Positions 23,644 through 31,747 of a stretch of 64,000 nucleotides of DNA are shown here, one piece after another. The stretch is from Phycisphaerae bacterium (GTDB lineage: Bacteria > Planctomycetota > Phycisphaerae > Tepidisphaerales > Tepidisphaeraceae), in contig JAICIO010000015.1 in assembly GCA_025924315.1 (NCBI GenBank), positions 1 to 64,000 of the forward strand. Direction: 5' to 3'. The notes beneath the pieces were generated by a model. It did no database searches. It was not told the origin of the DNA and saw nothing but the letters and a program-made list of their open reading frames with translations. The translations under genes were made by a program, and so were the position numbers. Every line of letters begins with the position of its first letter. Position 1 is the stretch's first letter.

Positions 23644-23973
23644 ATGAAACGCATTGCCCCCATCCTCCTCGCGGCGGTTCTCGTGATCGGATGTGATTCA
23701 AAGGAAGAAGTGACGACCGAAAAGAAAACGACGGTCATCCACAGCACGACGGCCGACAGCGCCGGCGATAAGGTCTCGCACGCCGCCGACAAAACCGGTG
23801 ATGCGATCGAAGTGGGCGCGCAGAAAACCGGCGAGGCGCTCAACGTTGCGGCGCAGAAGACTGGAGATGTGCTCGGGCGCGCCGTCGATAAGGTGAACGA
23901 AAAAGTCCCCGAGGCCGCGAATCGCGCGAATTCGGTCCTGAACACACCCACGAAATCCACGACCGCGCCCTAA
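23644..23973 (+). CDS. Small lipoprotein with LEA-like amphipathic repeats
   Basis: A 109-residue lipoprotein: MKRIAPILLAAVLVIGC gives a signal with a lipobox cysteine. The mature part repeats an 11-residue pattern (AADKTGDAIEV, AAQKTGDVLGR) like group-3 LEA or apolipoprotein-type helices, predicted amphipathic when folded on a membrane. Such proteins are linked with desiccation or membrane stress in general; no specific role can be read here. A TATAAA box lies 10 bases before the ATG and there is no Shine-Dalgarno sequence. The palindrome 23975-24041 begins one base after the stop. Confidence 0.8.
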   Translation: MKRIAPILLAAVLVIGCDSKEEVTTEKKTTVIHSTTADSAGDKVSHAADKTGDAIEVGAQKTGEALNVAAQKTGDVLGRAVDKVNEKVPEAANRANSVLNTPTKSTTAP

Positions 23974-23974
23974 C

Positions 23975-24041
23975 GTTTAGCCGCCTCGCGTGCAGGGCGC
24001 GCTTCTTCGAAAGACGCGCCCCGCACGCGGGGCGGCTAAAC
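23975..24041. repeat. GTTTAGCCGCC palindrome
   Basis: Long inverted arms beginning GTTTAGCCGCC(T/C)CGCGTGC... meet in a TTCG loop region around 24005. It starts directly after the lipoprotein stop and sits between convergent genes, so it can serve as a bidirectional terminator. Confidence 0.75.
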
Positions 24042-24057
24042 CTCACTCAACGACCTC

Positions 24058-24261
24058 TCAGCGCGTCGCCGCGAGCGCGGATTCGAGTTCCTTCACGCGC
24101 GCCTCGAGCGCCGTGACGCGCTCGAGCGTCGTCAGCTCCAAACCCGCCAAGCCATCGATCATTCCGAATAACGCATTTTCCGTCGCCGTTACCTGGCCAT
24201 GCGACTGGATCTTCTGAAGATTTTGGCGCACTTCGTCGAGATATTCCCTGGGACTCTTCAT
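24058..24261 (-). CDS. Small coiled-coil protein (67 residues)
   Basis: The ATG at 24261 follows AAGGAG by a few bases; longer in-frame starts are poorer. The 67-residue protein (MKSPREYLDEVRQNLQKIQS...) ends in a heptad-patterned coiled coil (LERVTALEARVKELESALAA). It is cytoplasmic, with no recognised domain; oligomerisation through the coil is likely. It lies 22 bases downstream of another small gene, probably in one operon. Confidence 0.7.
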   Translation of the reverse strand: MKSPREYLDEVRQNLQKIQSHGQVTATENALFGMIDGLAGLELTTLERVTALEARVKELESALAATR

Positions 24262-24283
24262 GGTCGGCTCCTTGTCCAAAGGT

Positions 24284-24574
24284 TCAGTTGTGCTTTCGTC
24301 CGCCGTGCTCGGCGGCGTCCTCGGCGTCCATGCTGGCGCGGATCCCGCCTTCGCCGTAGTTTTTCGCATCGGGCATCTGCCCGCCGTGCTGTTGGGGAAG
24401 CGTTCGCGTCATCTCTTCCGGTGGATCGACGACGTTCTGTCCGTGCGCCGCATCGGGCAGATCTTGAGCCGCCAGGCCGCTCTGATCGACAAATCGCCGC
24501 TTGTTCGCCTCGTCGCGCGTCTCATCCTTCACCACGCCATGTTGCTGCTGGCCCTTCTTTTTCGCCTTTGCCAC
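24284..24574 (-). CDS. Hydrophilic 96-residue protein, probably disordered
   Basis: A GTG at 24574 is preceded by a very strong AGGAGG, which decides the start. The 96-residue product has a Lys/Gln-rich head (AKAKKKGQQQHG) and a long Gly/Asp/Glu/His tail with no hydrophobic core (QQHGGQMPDAKNYGEGG), so it is probably disordered. It resembles small stress-type hydrophilins in composition only. It is followed by the coiled-coil gene and is divergent from the HEAT-repeat gene across 68 bases. Confidence 0.65.
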   Translation of the reverse strand: MAKAKKKGQQQHGVVKDETRDEANKRRFVDQSGLAAQDLPDAAHGQNVVDPPEEMTRTLPQQHGGQMPDAKNYGEGGIRASMDAEDAAEHGGRKHN

Positions 24575-24642
24575 GCGGTCCTCCTGGTTTGCTTTGGGGA
24601 AGAATCGTTGCAACGGCCATGCCCCATCCCCGAAAGGCGATC

Positions 24643-25785
24643 ATGAATTCGTCACGAATTTCCGTCGTATGCATTGTGCTTTCGCTGGCGATCGCGCCAT
24701 GGGTCGTGGCCGACGACGTCAGCGCCCCCGCGGACATCGTGCGAGCCATCGTTGAAGCCGACGTCGCGGGCGAATCGATGTTCCGCGCGATGAGCAAACT
24801 CCAGCGCCTCGAGGCCGAACAAAAGCACGACGCCGCAGAATTACTGACCGAGGCAACCAAGTCGAACCTGGATCGGGAAAGAATCAATGCGATCAAAGCG
24901 CTCGCGCAGCTCGGGCCGACCGCAGCATCGAGCAGCGACCGCTTGATCGCCATGCTGCAAAGCACCCAGGAAACGCCGATGGTGCGCGCCCTATCCGCCG
25001 ACGCGCTCGCAAGAATTGCAGATGCCACAATCGCCGCGCCTGTGCTCTCGGACATGCTTGCCGATCACGAAAAGCTTGTGCGCGAACAATCCGCTTTTGC
25101 CCTCGCGGATCTTTCGCCCAAATCGCTCGCGACCGTCTCCGCAAAAATCATTTCCGCATTGAACGATCCCGAAGCACAGATGCGCGCCGCACTCGCCAAG
25201 GCCGCGGGCCGCGCAGGCGCCGGTGGCGCGAAGGACGTGGTCGATCCGCTGATCAAATTGCTGGACGATTCGGAGGTGCCCGTCCGCCTCGCCGCGGTTC
25301 AGGCGATCGGCCAATTACACGAAGCCGGCGCACCCGCCGTCGATAAGCTGACCACGGTTCTGCAGAACTCCGACCGCGCACTGCTTCAGGCGACGGCGCT
25401 AACAATCGCGCAGATCGGCGCTCCGGCTCAATCGGTGCTGGGTCCGATGATGCAGGCGTCAGATCGGGCTGACATTCGCGCGTCCGTCGCGCTGCTCAAA
25501 TACAACATCGGACAGACCGGCCTCGGCCTCTCCGATCTGAAAGACGCCGCCGCGCACGCGGGGCCCGATTGGGCCATCGCAGTGAACGAAATCGGCGCAC
25601 CGGCGGTTCCCATGCTTGAGGAGCTGCTCGATTCCCGCCGCACAGCGCCGCTTGCGATCGAAGCATTGCAGCGCCTCGGACCCGACGCGAAAGACGCGCT
25701 GAGCACCCTGCGCCGTGTGCAGAGTTCAAGCGAAGGCGCCCTCAAATCCCAGGCGACCGCGGCGATTCAGGTGATTGATCAATAA
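24643..25785 (+). CDS. Secreted HEAT-repeat protein
   Basis: A 380-residue protein whose ATG at 24643 follows AAAGG and starts a signal peptide (NSSRISVVCIVLSLAIAPWVVA). The mature chain is a solenoid of about eight HEAT-like helical repeats (AINALKALAQLGPTA-like, VRALSADALARIAD, VRLAAVQAIGQLHEAG, ALEALQRLGPDAKDAL-like). HEAT solenoids bind partner proteins; the partner is unknown, and the signal peptide places it outside the cytoplasm. The 3' end overlaps the convergent membrane gene by 44 bases. Confidence 0.82.
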   Translation: MNSSRISVVCIVLSLAIAPWVVADDVSAPADIVRAIVEADVAGESMFRAMSKLQRLEAEQKHDAAELLTEATKSNLDRERINAIKALAQLGPTAASSSDRLIAMLQSTQETPMVRALSADALARIADATIAAPVLSDMLADHEKLVREQSAFALADLSPKSLATVSAKIISALNDPEAQMRAALAKAAGRAGAGGAKDVVDPLIKLLDDSEVPVRLAAVQAIGQLHEAGAPAVDKLTTVLQNSDRALLQATALTIAQIGAPAQSVLGPMMQASDRADIRASVALLKYNIGQTGLGLSDLKDAAAHAGPDWAIAVNEIGAPAVPMLEELLDSRRTAPLAIEALQRLGPDAKDALSTLRRVQSSSEGALKSQATAAIQVIDQ

Positions 25786-26362
25786 TCTGCCGAAGCGTTC
25801 GAGCGATCCAGTCCAGTTCCGCCGGCAACCGTCCAAAGAGCAATTGGATTTTCCCACCTGCCTTCAGATGGATGACGAGACGATCCTGCAACTCTTGTGC
25901 GAATTCGTTGTAGGCGCTGATATCCAGAATCTCATCTCGGTGAATTACGCAGCTGAGATCTCCATGGGGCCCGTCGCTTTCGATCCGTAATTCGTTCGGC
26001 CGAGCAACGATGATGGTCTGTTCTTTGAGATCGCGCTCGAGCCGGTCATGCGCCCTCCGCCAGCGGTCGTTCCAAAGAAGTAGAAAGAGCGCGCCAAAAC
26101 AGAGCATAGTCAGACTGAACACAACCGGGCTAAGCAGAAGTGTCGGCGGAAGCGGGATATTGATCGCGACAGCGCAAACGAGAAGAGCCCCGAACGTAAT
26201 CGCGGTTGTCCACGCCGCATAAATCGCGGTTCGTTTTAGTACCCGCGATCGGACAAATGGATCGATTTCGCGCGCCGCGGCGATGATCGTGAGCGCTCCG
26301 TCCTTCCATTCGCGCAGAATGGTGCTGCCCGGCGGTAGGTTGTCATAGGTGAGCGTGTGCAC
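25742..26362 (-). CDS. Membrane protein with two helices (206 residues)
   Basis: A 206-residue protein with two close membrane helices at about 46-66 and 76-100, a basic loop after them (WNDRWRRAHDRLERDLKEQ) and a soluble C-terminal beta-rich domain resembling a PH-like fold by pattern only. I do not recognise the family. The last 14 codons overlap the end of the convergent HEAT-repeat gene. It lies 6 bases after the beta-helix gene on the same strand, so the two are probably cotranscribed. Confidence 0.75.
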   Translation of the reverse strand: MHTLTYDNLPPGSTILREWKDGALTIIAAAREIDPFVRSRVLKRTAIYAAWTTAITFGALLVCAVAINIPLPPTLLLSPVVFSLTMLCFGALFLLLWNDRWRRAHDRLERDLKEQTIIVARPNELRIESDGPHGDLSCVIHRDEILDISAYNEFAQELQDRLVIHLKAGGKIQLLFGRLPAELDWIARTLRQIIDQSPESPRSPGI

Positions 26363-26368
26363 CGCCCG

Positions 26369-28366
26369 TCATTTTAACCACGGCACGAACCCGACCTTCA
26401 GTGCAGGCGAGTTTTCGCTCGGACGGAAATCGTCATGGGCCGGATCGACGAACTGGGGATCCGCGATGATGGAATCTTTGTCTTTTCCCATCGCGCGCCA
26501 CTCGTCCCAGGTTTTGCCGGCGAATGTGAGCTGTGTGCTTTTCGTGCACCAATAAACATTGTGATCGTGCTCGGAATTGGTCGCGCCCGGCGTGCCATCG
26601 GCGCCGGAAAGCATTTTCGGTGACTCGCCGATCACAATGTTCCGCGTGAACATGAAGCCGTTGTGATCCTCGGGACGGCTATGTTGCAACTCCCAATCCC
26701 GGCCGAACGCGAAGATATTGTTACGGACGATGTTGTCCTTTCCGTAGTGCAGATGAAATCCGCCGTGCGTGGTGCGGTAGACGAGGTTTTGTTCGACCAG
26801 CACATTGCTGCTTCCTTCGTCGAGGTAGATGCCCCATCCGCCGTAATGGATGCCGGCGATGTCGTGGAAGGTGTTGCGGCGCACAACCGTGCCGTCGCGT
26901 GCACCGAGGATGTAAATCCCGCCCATATCGCTGAGGATTGGTTCGGGATTGTTGGATTTAGTGCCAATGTGGTGAACGTGATTCTCCTCGACCACGTTCC
27001 CACGGTTGAGCGATGGTCCGTAGCCCCAGCTCCAGCCAAGCGAAATTCCGCTGTAGAAGAAATCACTGATCTCGTTGCGGGCGATGGTGTTGTTGAACGA
27101 TTGCCCGACCCACAACGCCACGGCGCTGTGGAAGATGTTGCCACCGTCGTGCAGCGTGCAATTCGTGATGCGATTCGCGAATGATTGATCCGCTGTCTTC
27201 TCACGAATGCCTCCTTCGCCGAGCTTGATCCCGCCGGCGCCGAGATCTCCGAAGCGACAACGATCGACGCGGTTGCTCTGACATCCGCGTGCCAGCTCCA
27301 GCGCCCAGTCGCCGATGTGTTCGAAATTGCAGTGCTCGAACGCGCAATCGCCTAAGCCATCGCCGTGCACCGCCGCGGGAATCGGGATTGAGGCTTGTGA
27401 GAATCCGCCGACGTTCTTCGTCGGCTGAGTCGTTTGCGAAAAGGTGAAATCCCAGCCGGTGTGGGAAAACGTGATGCCTTGAAATTCGACGTGGCGGATC
27501 GGCTCGTTCTTCTCTGGATTGCCTTTCAGGATCATCACCTGCTCAAGCATCGGAGCGATGACTTCGGCGTTGTTGATCTGTTCATCAGGCATCGGCGCGT
27601 AGAAGAGCGTTCGCGTCGCGCGATCGAAGTACCATTCGCCGGGCTGATCGAGCAGAACGATGGAGTTTTCGATGTAGTACGGATCGTTCACATCGAGTCG
27701 AAACGTGTTGCGCGCGTTGAAGTTGAACAGGTGCTGCCGGACATCGACGGATGCGATCGGCAGGTGCGATTCGACCCAGCGGGTCATCGTGACGACGCGC
27801 GCGTCGGGCCCGAGGTTCGCGGTTGGAAGATCGCCGTCCTTGAAGTTGAACCGCGTCTGGCCTTGATCCCATTCCTTCATCTGATCGGGCAAAGCCGCAA
27901 CGTGGAAATAGCCGGAATTGGGGCTATGCGCGACGTGCCGAAACTCACCGTTCACCCAGATCGCCCTGATCGATTTCGGCAGGGGATCAGAAAGCTGTGC
28001 GTACCAGACCGGCGTTTTGTAGAGCTCTCCGGCTTTCCATCCGGTGACGAGCCGGCCGCCGCTGAGGATCGGCTTTTCACTTTGATAAGCGCGAACGACG
28101 AGCGGTGATCTCGCTGTGCCTGAGTCTTCGGGCCCGAACGTCAGAGGCTCGTGCAGCTCATAACGTCCCCCGCGGAGCGTAATAAAAATCGGCCCCGAGT
28201 CATCGCGAGGAATCTTTCGCGTCTCATCGCGTGCTCGAACAATCGTCGCGAACGGATGATCGATCGTTCCCGCCCCGTCATCGTTCCCACTCGGGCTAAC
28301 GAATATTTCCCGCCCCTGCACATGTACGACAAATAAAGTCATCGCCAGGACCAAAAGCTTCTGCAT
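26369..28366 (-). CDS. Secreted right-handed parallel beta-helix protein
   Basis: A 665-residue protein with signal peptide MQKLLVLAMTLFVVHVQG. The mature start REIFVSPSGNDDGAGTIDHPFATI is the classic opening of secreted beta-helix proteins, many of which are polysaccharide lyases or glycosidases. Repeated coils with Asn ladders follow (RITNCTLHDGGN, NTIARNEISDFFYSGI, NVLVEQNLVYRTTHGGF, NIVRNNIFAFG). It probably acts on a polysaccharide at the surface or outside; the reaction cannot be read from sequence. It is the first gene of a two-gene unit with the small membrane protein. Confidence 0.82.
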   Translation of the reverse strand: MQKLLVLAMTLFVVHVQGREIFVSPSGNDDGAGTIDHPFATIVRARDETRKIPRDDSGPIFITLRGGRYELHEPLTFGPEDSGTARSPLVVRAYQSEKPILSGGRLVTGWKAGELYKTPVWYAQLSDPLPKSIRAIWVNGEFRHVAHSPNSGYFHVAALPDQMKEWDQGQTRFNFKDGDLPTANLGPDARVVTMTRWVESHLPIASVDVRQHLFNFNARNTFRLDVNDPYYIENSIVLLDQPGEWYFDRATRTLFYAPMPDEQINNAEVIAPMLEQVMILKGNPEKNEPIRHVEFQGITFSHTGWDFTFSQTTQPTKNVGGFSQASIPIPAAVHGDGLGDCAFEHCNFEHIGDWALELARGCQSNRVDRCRFGDLGAGGIKLGEGGIREKTADQSFANRITNCTLHDGGNIFHSAVALWVGQSFNNTIARNEISDFFYSGISLGWSWGYGPSLNRGNVVEENHVHHIGTKSNNPEPILSDMGGIYILGARDGTVVRRNTFHDIAGIHYGGWGIYLDEGSSNVLVEQNLVYRTTHGGFHLHYGKDNIVRNNIFAFGRDWELQHSRPEDHNGFMFTRNIVIGESPKMLSGADGTPGATNSEHDHNVYWCTKSTQLTFAGKTWDEWRAMGKDKDSIIADPQFVDPAHDDFRPSENSPALKVGFVPWLK

Positions 28367-28474
28367 CGACGAATCTTAATGAGGACGAATCCCGTTCGCG
28401 ACCGGAATGGCGTCCGATAAATGTGAAGCTGTCTGGGATTTGCTGATTGGGCAAACCAATCGTAAATCACCCTT

Positions 28475-28897
28475 ATGCGAAAGTCGGGGGTCCATCTCGA
28501 TGCGGAGACGCTCCAGCAGGAGCAGCGGCGACGCGAAAAGCGCTTTGCCTGCATCAAGCCCGTCTACGTTCGGCCGTTCGCCCAATCCGTCGACGAAAAG
28601 TTTCTCTACAGCCGCCTCCTCGACTGCTCATCGCACGGCGTGTGCGTGCTCGCGCCGAGGCCGATGCAACCGCGGGAGCAGTTCCTGCTCAAGCTCCGCT
28701 TTGAACGGCTGGCGCTCGTGCTATACACGGTGCGCAATTGCATGGAAGGCGACTATGCCAGCTGGCGAATCGGGGCGGAGTTCAATGAGATCATTGGACT
28801 GTCACAGATCGACGCCGGCAATGCGGTGCTCGAGTCACTCCTGAAGCTGCCGGACAAGCCCGTGCTGACGCGTCCCGGGATTCTGAATGCGCCGTGA
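28475..28897 (+). CDS. PilZ-like protein (140 residues)
   Basis: A 140-residue cytoplasmic protein with an N-terminal Arg cluster (QQEQRRREKRFACIKPVYV) and LLDCSSHGVCVLAPRPM, which fits the (D/N)-x-S-x-x-G part of the PilZ c-di-GMP-binding motif; a preceding R-x3-R is present in the Arg cluster. This suggests a c-di-GMP-responsive adaptor. Several frames are open here; this one has the domain pattern. No Shine-Dalgarno sequence is seen. It lies 108 bases from the divergent beta-helix gene. Confidence 0.65.
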   Translation: MRKSGVHLDAETLQQEQRRREKRFACIKPVYVRPFAQSVDEKFLYSRLLDCSSHGVCVLAPRPMQPREQFLLKLRFERLALVLYTVRNCMEGDYASWRIGAEFNEIIGLSQIDAGNAVLESLLKLPDKPVLTRPGILNAP

Positions 28898-28960
28898 CCG
28901 CTAGAAGAATCCGGCCGTTTTCGAATCGCATTCTCGCGGGCGTTCCATACACTAGCCCCC

Positions 28961-29863
28961 ATGACGAACGCGAATTCCCCCGTGGAGTTCCCGGCGACTC
29001 CCGTCGCGCCGGCTGTTGTTCAACCTTCAACCACCTCTGCGCCGTCGAGCGGTGGACGCGCTGTTTCCGCCATTACGCGCATCGGCCCGTTTCTCGCTTG
29101 GTTGTTCACGGGATTCGGGCTGATTCCAATGCTGCTCCACGGCAAATCGCGCAGGGCCGACGAGATCGTGACCTACAGCGTGCACCGCTCGTTCTTCCTG
29201 TGGGCAATCATCCTCACGGGTTTCATCGGCGCGCTCTGCGTGCATGAATTTCCCGGCAGCGCGCTCATCTGGGGATGGATCTACCTCTTCGTTGTACTTT
29301 ATACATTTGTCACGCTGCTGTACGACGTGAGCACCCCGCGGGCGCTGATCTGGGGCGGGATCGTGCTCCTCATCTGGATCAGCTCGCGCTATCTGGAAAA
29401 GGTTCGCGGAATGATTCTGCTGACGGGCGTGTTTCACTTCCTGCGCAGTCTGCATCCGACGCTCAACCCCGGTTTTGCGATCGTGATGAGTCTCATGTTG
29501 CTCGTGCCCTGGATTGCATCGCTGTTCCATTCGTTTTGCTATGGCCGAACAATCTTCTCGCCGAACACGATTGAGGAATGGCACCTCGGTATGGGTAGCG
29601 AAATCACCGATCGCAGCGGAATGAAATTCCGCAGCCATTATCGCGACTGGTTCGAAACGATCCTGGGCCTCGGTGCCGGCGACATCGAAGCGGTCGATCC
29701 GAATCACAACGTCGTGAAGCGATGGGAGAATATTGTGTTCCTCGTGTTCAGCTGGAAGAAGCTGGACCAGGTCTTCCACCAACGCGCCGCCACGGTGGAC
29801 AACGCGCCGGAGGATCCGGTGGAAGTCGAAGAAGTGAAGAATCATCCTGTGAAGGCCCAGTAG
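28961..29863 (+). CDS. Polytopic membrane protein of unknown function
   Basis: A 300-residue protein: a Pro/Ala/Ser-rich head of about 35 residues, then about five membrane helices (WLFTGFGLIPMLL, FFLWAIILTGFIGAL, WGWIYLFVVLYTFVTLL, LIWGGIVLLIWISS, FAIVMSLMLLVPWIASLF), then a 110-residue soluble tail (MGSEITDRSGMKFRSHYRDW) ending in an acidic stretch. I do not recognise the family. A TACACT box lies 7 bases before the ATG without a Shine-Dalgarno sequence. A perfect 23-base palindrome follows it. Confidence 0.75.
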   Translation: MTNANSPVEFPATPVAPAVVQPSTTSAPSSGGRAVSAITRIGPFLAWLFTGFGLIPMLLHGKSRRADEIVTYSVHRSFFLWAIILTGFIGALCVHEFPGSALIWGWIYLFVVLYTFVTLLYDVSTPRALIWGGIVLLIWISSRYLEKVRGMILLTGVFHFLRSLHPTLNPGFAIVMSLMLLVPWIASLFHSFCYGRTIFSPNTIEEWHLGMGSEITDRSGMKFRSHYRDWFETILGLGAGDIEAVDPNHNVVKRWENIVFLVFSWKKLDQVFHQRAATVDNAPEDPVEVEEVKNHPVKAQ

Positions 29864-29872
29864 ATCCACTGA

Positions 29873-29949
29873 CAAAAGACGCGAAATCGCAAGCGACCTG
29901 TCGCCAGTGCTTGAGGCGACGTGCGCCGCTTGCGATTTCGCGTCTTTTG
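29873..29949. repeat. CGCTTGCGATTTCGCG palindrome with nested stem
   Basis: Perfect 23-base arms at 29873-29895 and 29927-29949, with an inner stem GTCGCC/GGCGAC. The plus strand ends in CTTTTG, so it may terminate the preceding gene. The arm resembles the GCTTGCGGTTTCGCAGAT palindromes at 6391 and 31694. Confidence 0.85.
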
Positions 29950-29970
29950 AATACCTATGATGCCCCTGAA

Positions 29971-31659
29971 ATGAGCAACACCGAACCCAACAAAATCATT
30001 TATTCGATGGTCGGGGTCTCCAAGAGCCACGAAAAGAAAGTCGTGCTCAAGGACATCTACCTCAGCTACTTCTACGGCGCGAAGATCGGCGTGCTCGGCC
30101 TCAATGGCTCGGGTAAATCCACGCTGCTGAAAATCCTCGCGGGCGTGGACAAGAACTTCGACGGGCAGATCTCCCTTTCGCCCGGATACACGACCGGGTA
30201 CCTCGAACAGGAACCGCTGCTCGATCCGGATAAAACTGTCCGCGAAGTCGTTGAAGAAGGCGCCAGCGACACGATGAAGCTGCTGAAGGATTACGAAGCG
30301 ATCAACGAGAGATTCGCCGAGCCGATGGACGACGAGCAGATGAACAAGCTGCTCGAAAAACAGGGAAAGCTGCAGGAGAAGATCGATCACCTCAACGCCT
30401 GGGATATCGATCAGCAGCTTGAGATGGCGATGGACGCACTGCGGCTTCCGCCGGCGGATCAGAAGACGGGCGTGCTGTCCGGAGGTGAGAAACGTCGCGT
30501 GGCATTGTGCCGACTGCTGCTGAAGAAGCCGGACGTTCTCATTCTCGACGAGCCGACGAATCACCTTGACGCGGAAAGCGTCGGCTGGCTCGAACAGCAC
30601 CTTCAGCGCTACGAAGGCACGGTCATCGCCGTCACGCACGATCGCTATTTCCTCGACAACGTCGCCGGCTGGATCCTGGAACTCGATCGCGGATCCGGGA
30701 TTCCGTACAAGGGGAATTACACCGCGTGGCTCGATCAGAAGCGAACGCGCCTGCAGATCGAAGAGAAGGTCGAGAGCGCTCGGCAGAAGGCGCTGGCACG
30801 TGAAGCAGAATGGGTGCGACAGTCAGCGCGCGCGCGACATGCCAAGTCGAAGGCCCGCATCGCGCGATATGAGCAGATGCTCAACGAGGACACGAAACAG
30901 AAAGAGGCGGAGATCGAGATCTACATTCCGCCGGGGCCGAGGCTCGGGCAGAAGGTGATTGAAGCGAAGAAGGTCAGCAAAGCCTTCGGCGAGAAGTTGC
31001 TGATGGAGAACATGAGCTTTTCGCTTCCGCCGGGCGGAATCGTCGGTGTGATCGGACCGAACGGATCGGGCAAGACGACGCTTTTCCGCATGATCACTGG
31101 CCAGGAGAAGCCCGACAGCGGCGAGTTTTCACTCGGCGAATCGGTGAAGCTCGCGTACGTCGAGCAAAGCCGCGAAACGCTGAACGACGACGACACGATC
31201 TGGCAATCGATCTCCGGCGGGCTGGAAAAGGTAAAGCTCGGCCCAATCGAAATGGCCAGCCGCGCTTACGTCTCGCGCTTCGGCTTCACCGGCACGGATC
31301 AGCAGAAGAAGCTCACGATGCTCAGCGGAGGCGAGCGCAACCGCGTGCACCTGGCCCGGATGCTGAAGCAAGGCGCGAACGTGATCCTTCTCGACGAGCC
31401 GACGAACGATCTCGACGTGAACACGATGCGCTCGCTCGAAGAAGCACTGGAGCGTTTCGCGGGTTGCGCGGTGGTCATCAGCCACGATCGCTGGTTTCTC
31501 GACCGCATTGCGACGCACATCCTCGCGTTCGAAGGCGAGAGTCAGGTCGTGTTCTACGACGGCAACTACACCGAGTACGAAGCCGACCGAAAGAAGCGGA
31601 TGGGGATTGCGGCGGATCAACCGCATCGGATCAAGTATCGGAAGCTGACGAAGGCGTGA
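29971..31659 (+). CDS. ettA: ABC-F translation factor EttA
   Basis: A 562-residue soluble protein with two ABC ATPase domains: Walker A GLNGSGKST and GPNGSGKTT, signatures LSGGEKRRV and LSGGERNRV, Walker B LILDEPTNHLD and LLDEPTNDLD. Length, the inter-domain linker with coiled helices and the arm region fit EttA, the energy-dependent translational throttle that binds the ribosomal E site and gates the first elongation step by ATP/ADP ratio. The ATG at 29971 is chosen because a longer reading frame runs through the palindrome 29873-29949. A TATGAT box lies 9 bases before the ATG. Confidence 0.93.
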   Translation: MSNTEPNKIIYSMVGVSKSHEKKVVLKDIYLSYFYGAKIGVLGLNGSGKSTLLKILAGVDKNFDGQISLSPGYTTGYLEQEPLLDPDKTVREVVEEGASDTMKLLKDYEAINERFAEPMDDEQMNKLLEKQGKLQEKIDHLNAWDIDQQLEMAMDALRLPPADQKTGVLSGGEKRRVALCRLLLKKPDVLILDEPTNHLDAESVGWLEQHLQRYEGTVIAVTHDRYFLDNVAGWILELDRGSGIPYKGNYTAWLDQKRTRLQIEEKVESARQKALAREAEWVRQSARARHAKSKARIARYEQMLNEDTKQKEAEIEIYIPPGPRLGQKVIEAKKVSKAFGEKLLMENMSFSLPPGGIVGVIGPNGSGKTTLFRMITGQEKPDSGEFSLGESVKLAYVEQSRETLNDDDTIWQSISGGLEKVKLGPIEMASRAYVSRFGFTGTDQQKKLTMLSGGERNRVHLARMLKQGANVILLDEPTNDLDVNTMRSLEEALERFAGCAVVISHDRWFLDRIATHILAFEGESQVVFYDGNYTEYEADRKKRMGIAADQPHRIKYRKLTKA

Positions 31660-31693
31660 TTGGTCGCTTGACTTCGACGAGCTCAGTCGAGTC

Positions 31694-31734
31694 GCGGTTT
31701 CGCAGATCGAAGACGGTTGCATCTGCGAAACCGC
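31694..31734. repeat. GCGGTTTCGCAGAT palindrome, copy 2
   Basis: Arms 31694-31707 and 31721-31734 are perfect over 14 bases and identical to the copy at 6394-6433; only the loop differs. It lies between the convergent ettA and GT-C genes, 13 bases before the stop of the latter. Confidence 0.85.
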
Positions 31735-31747
31735 AAGCGGAGCGCGG

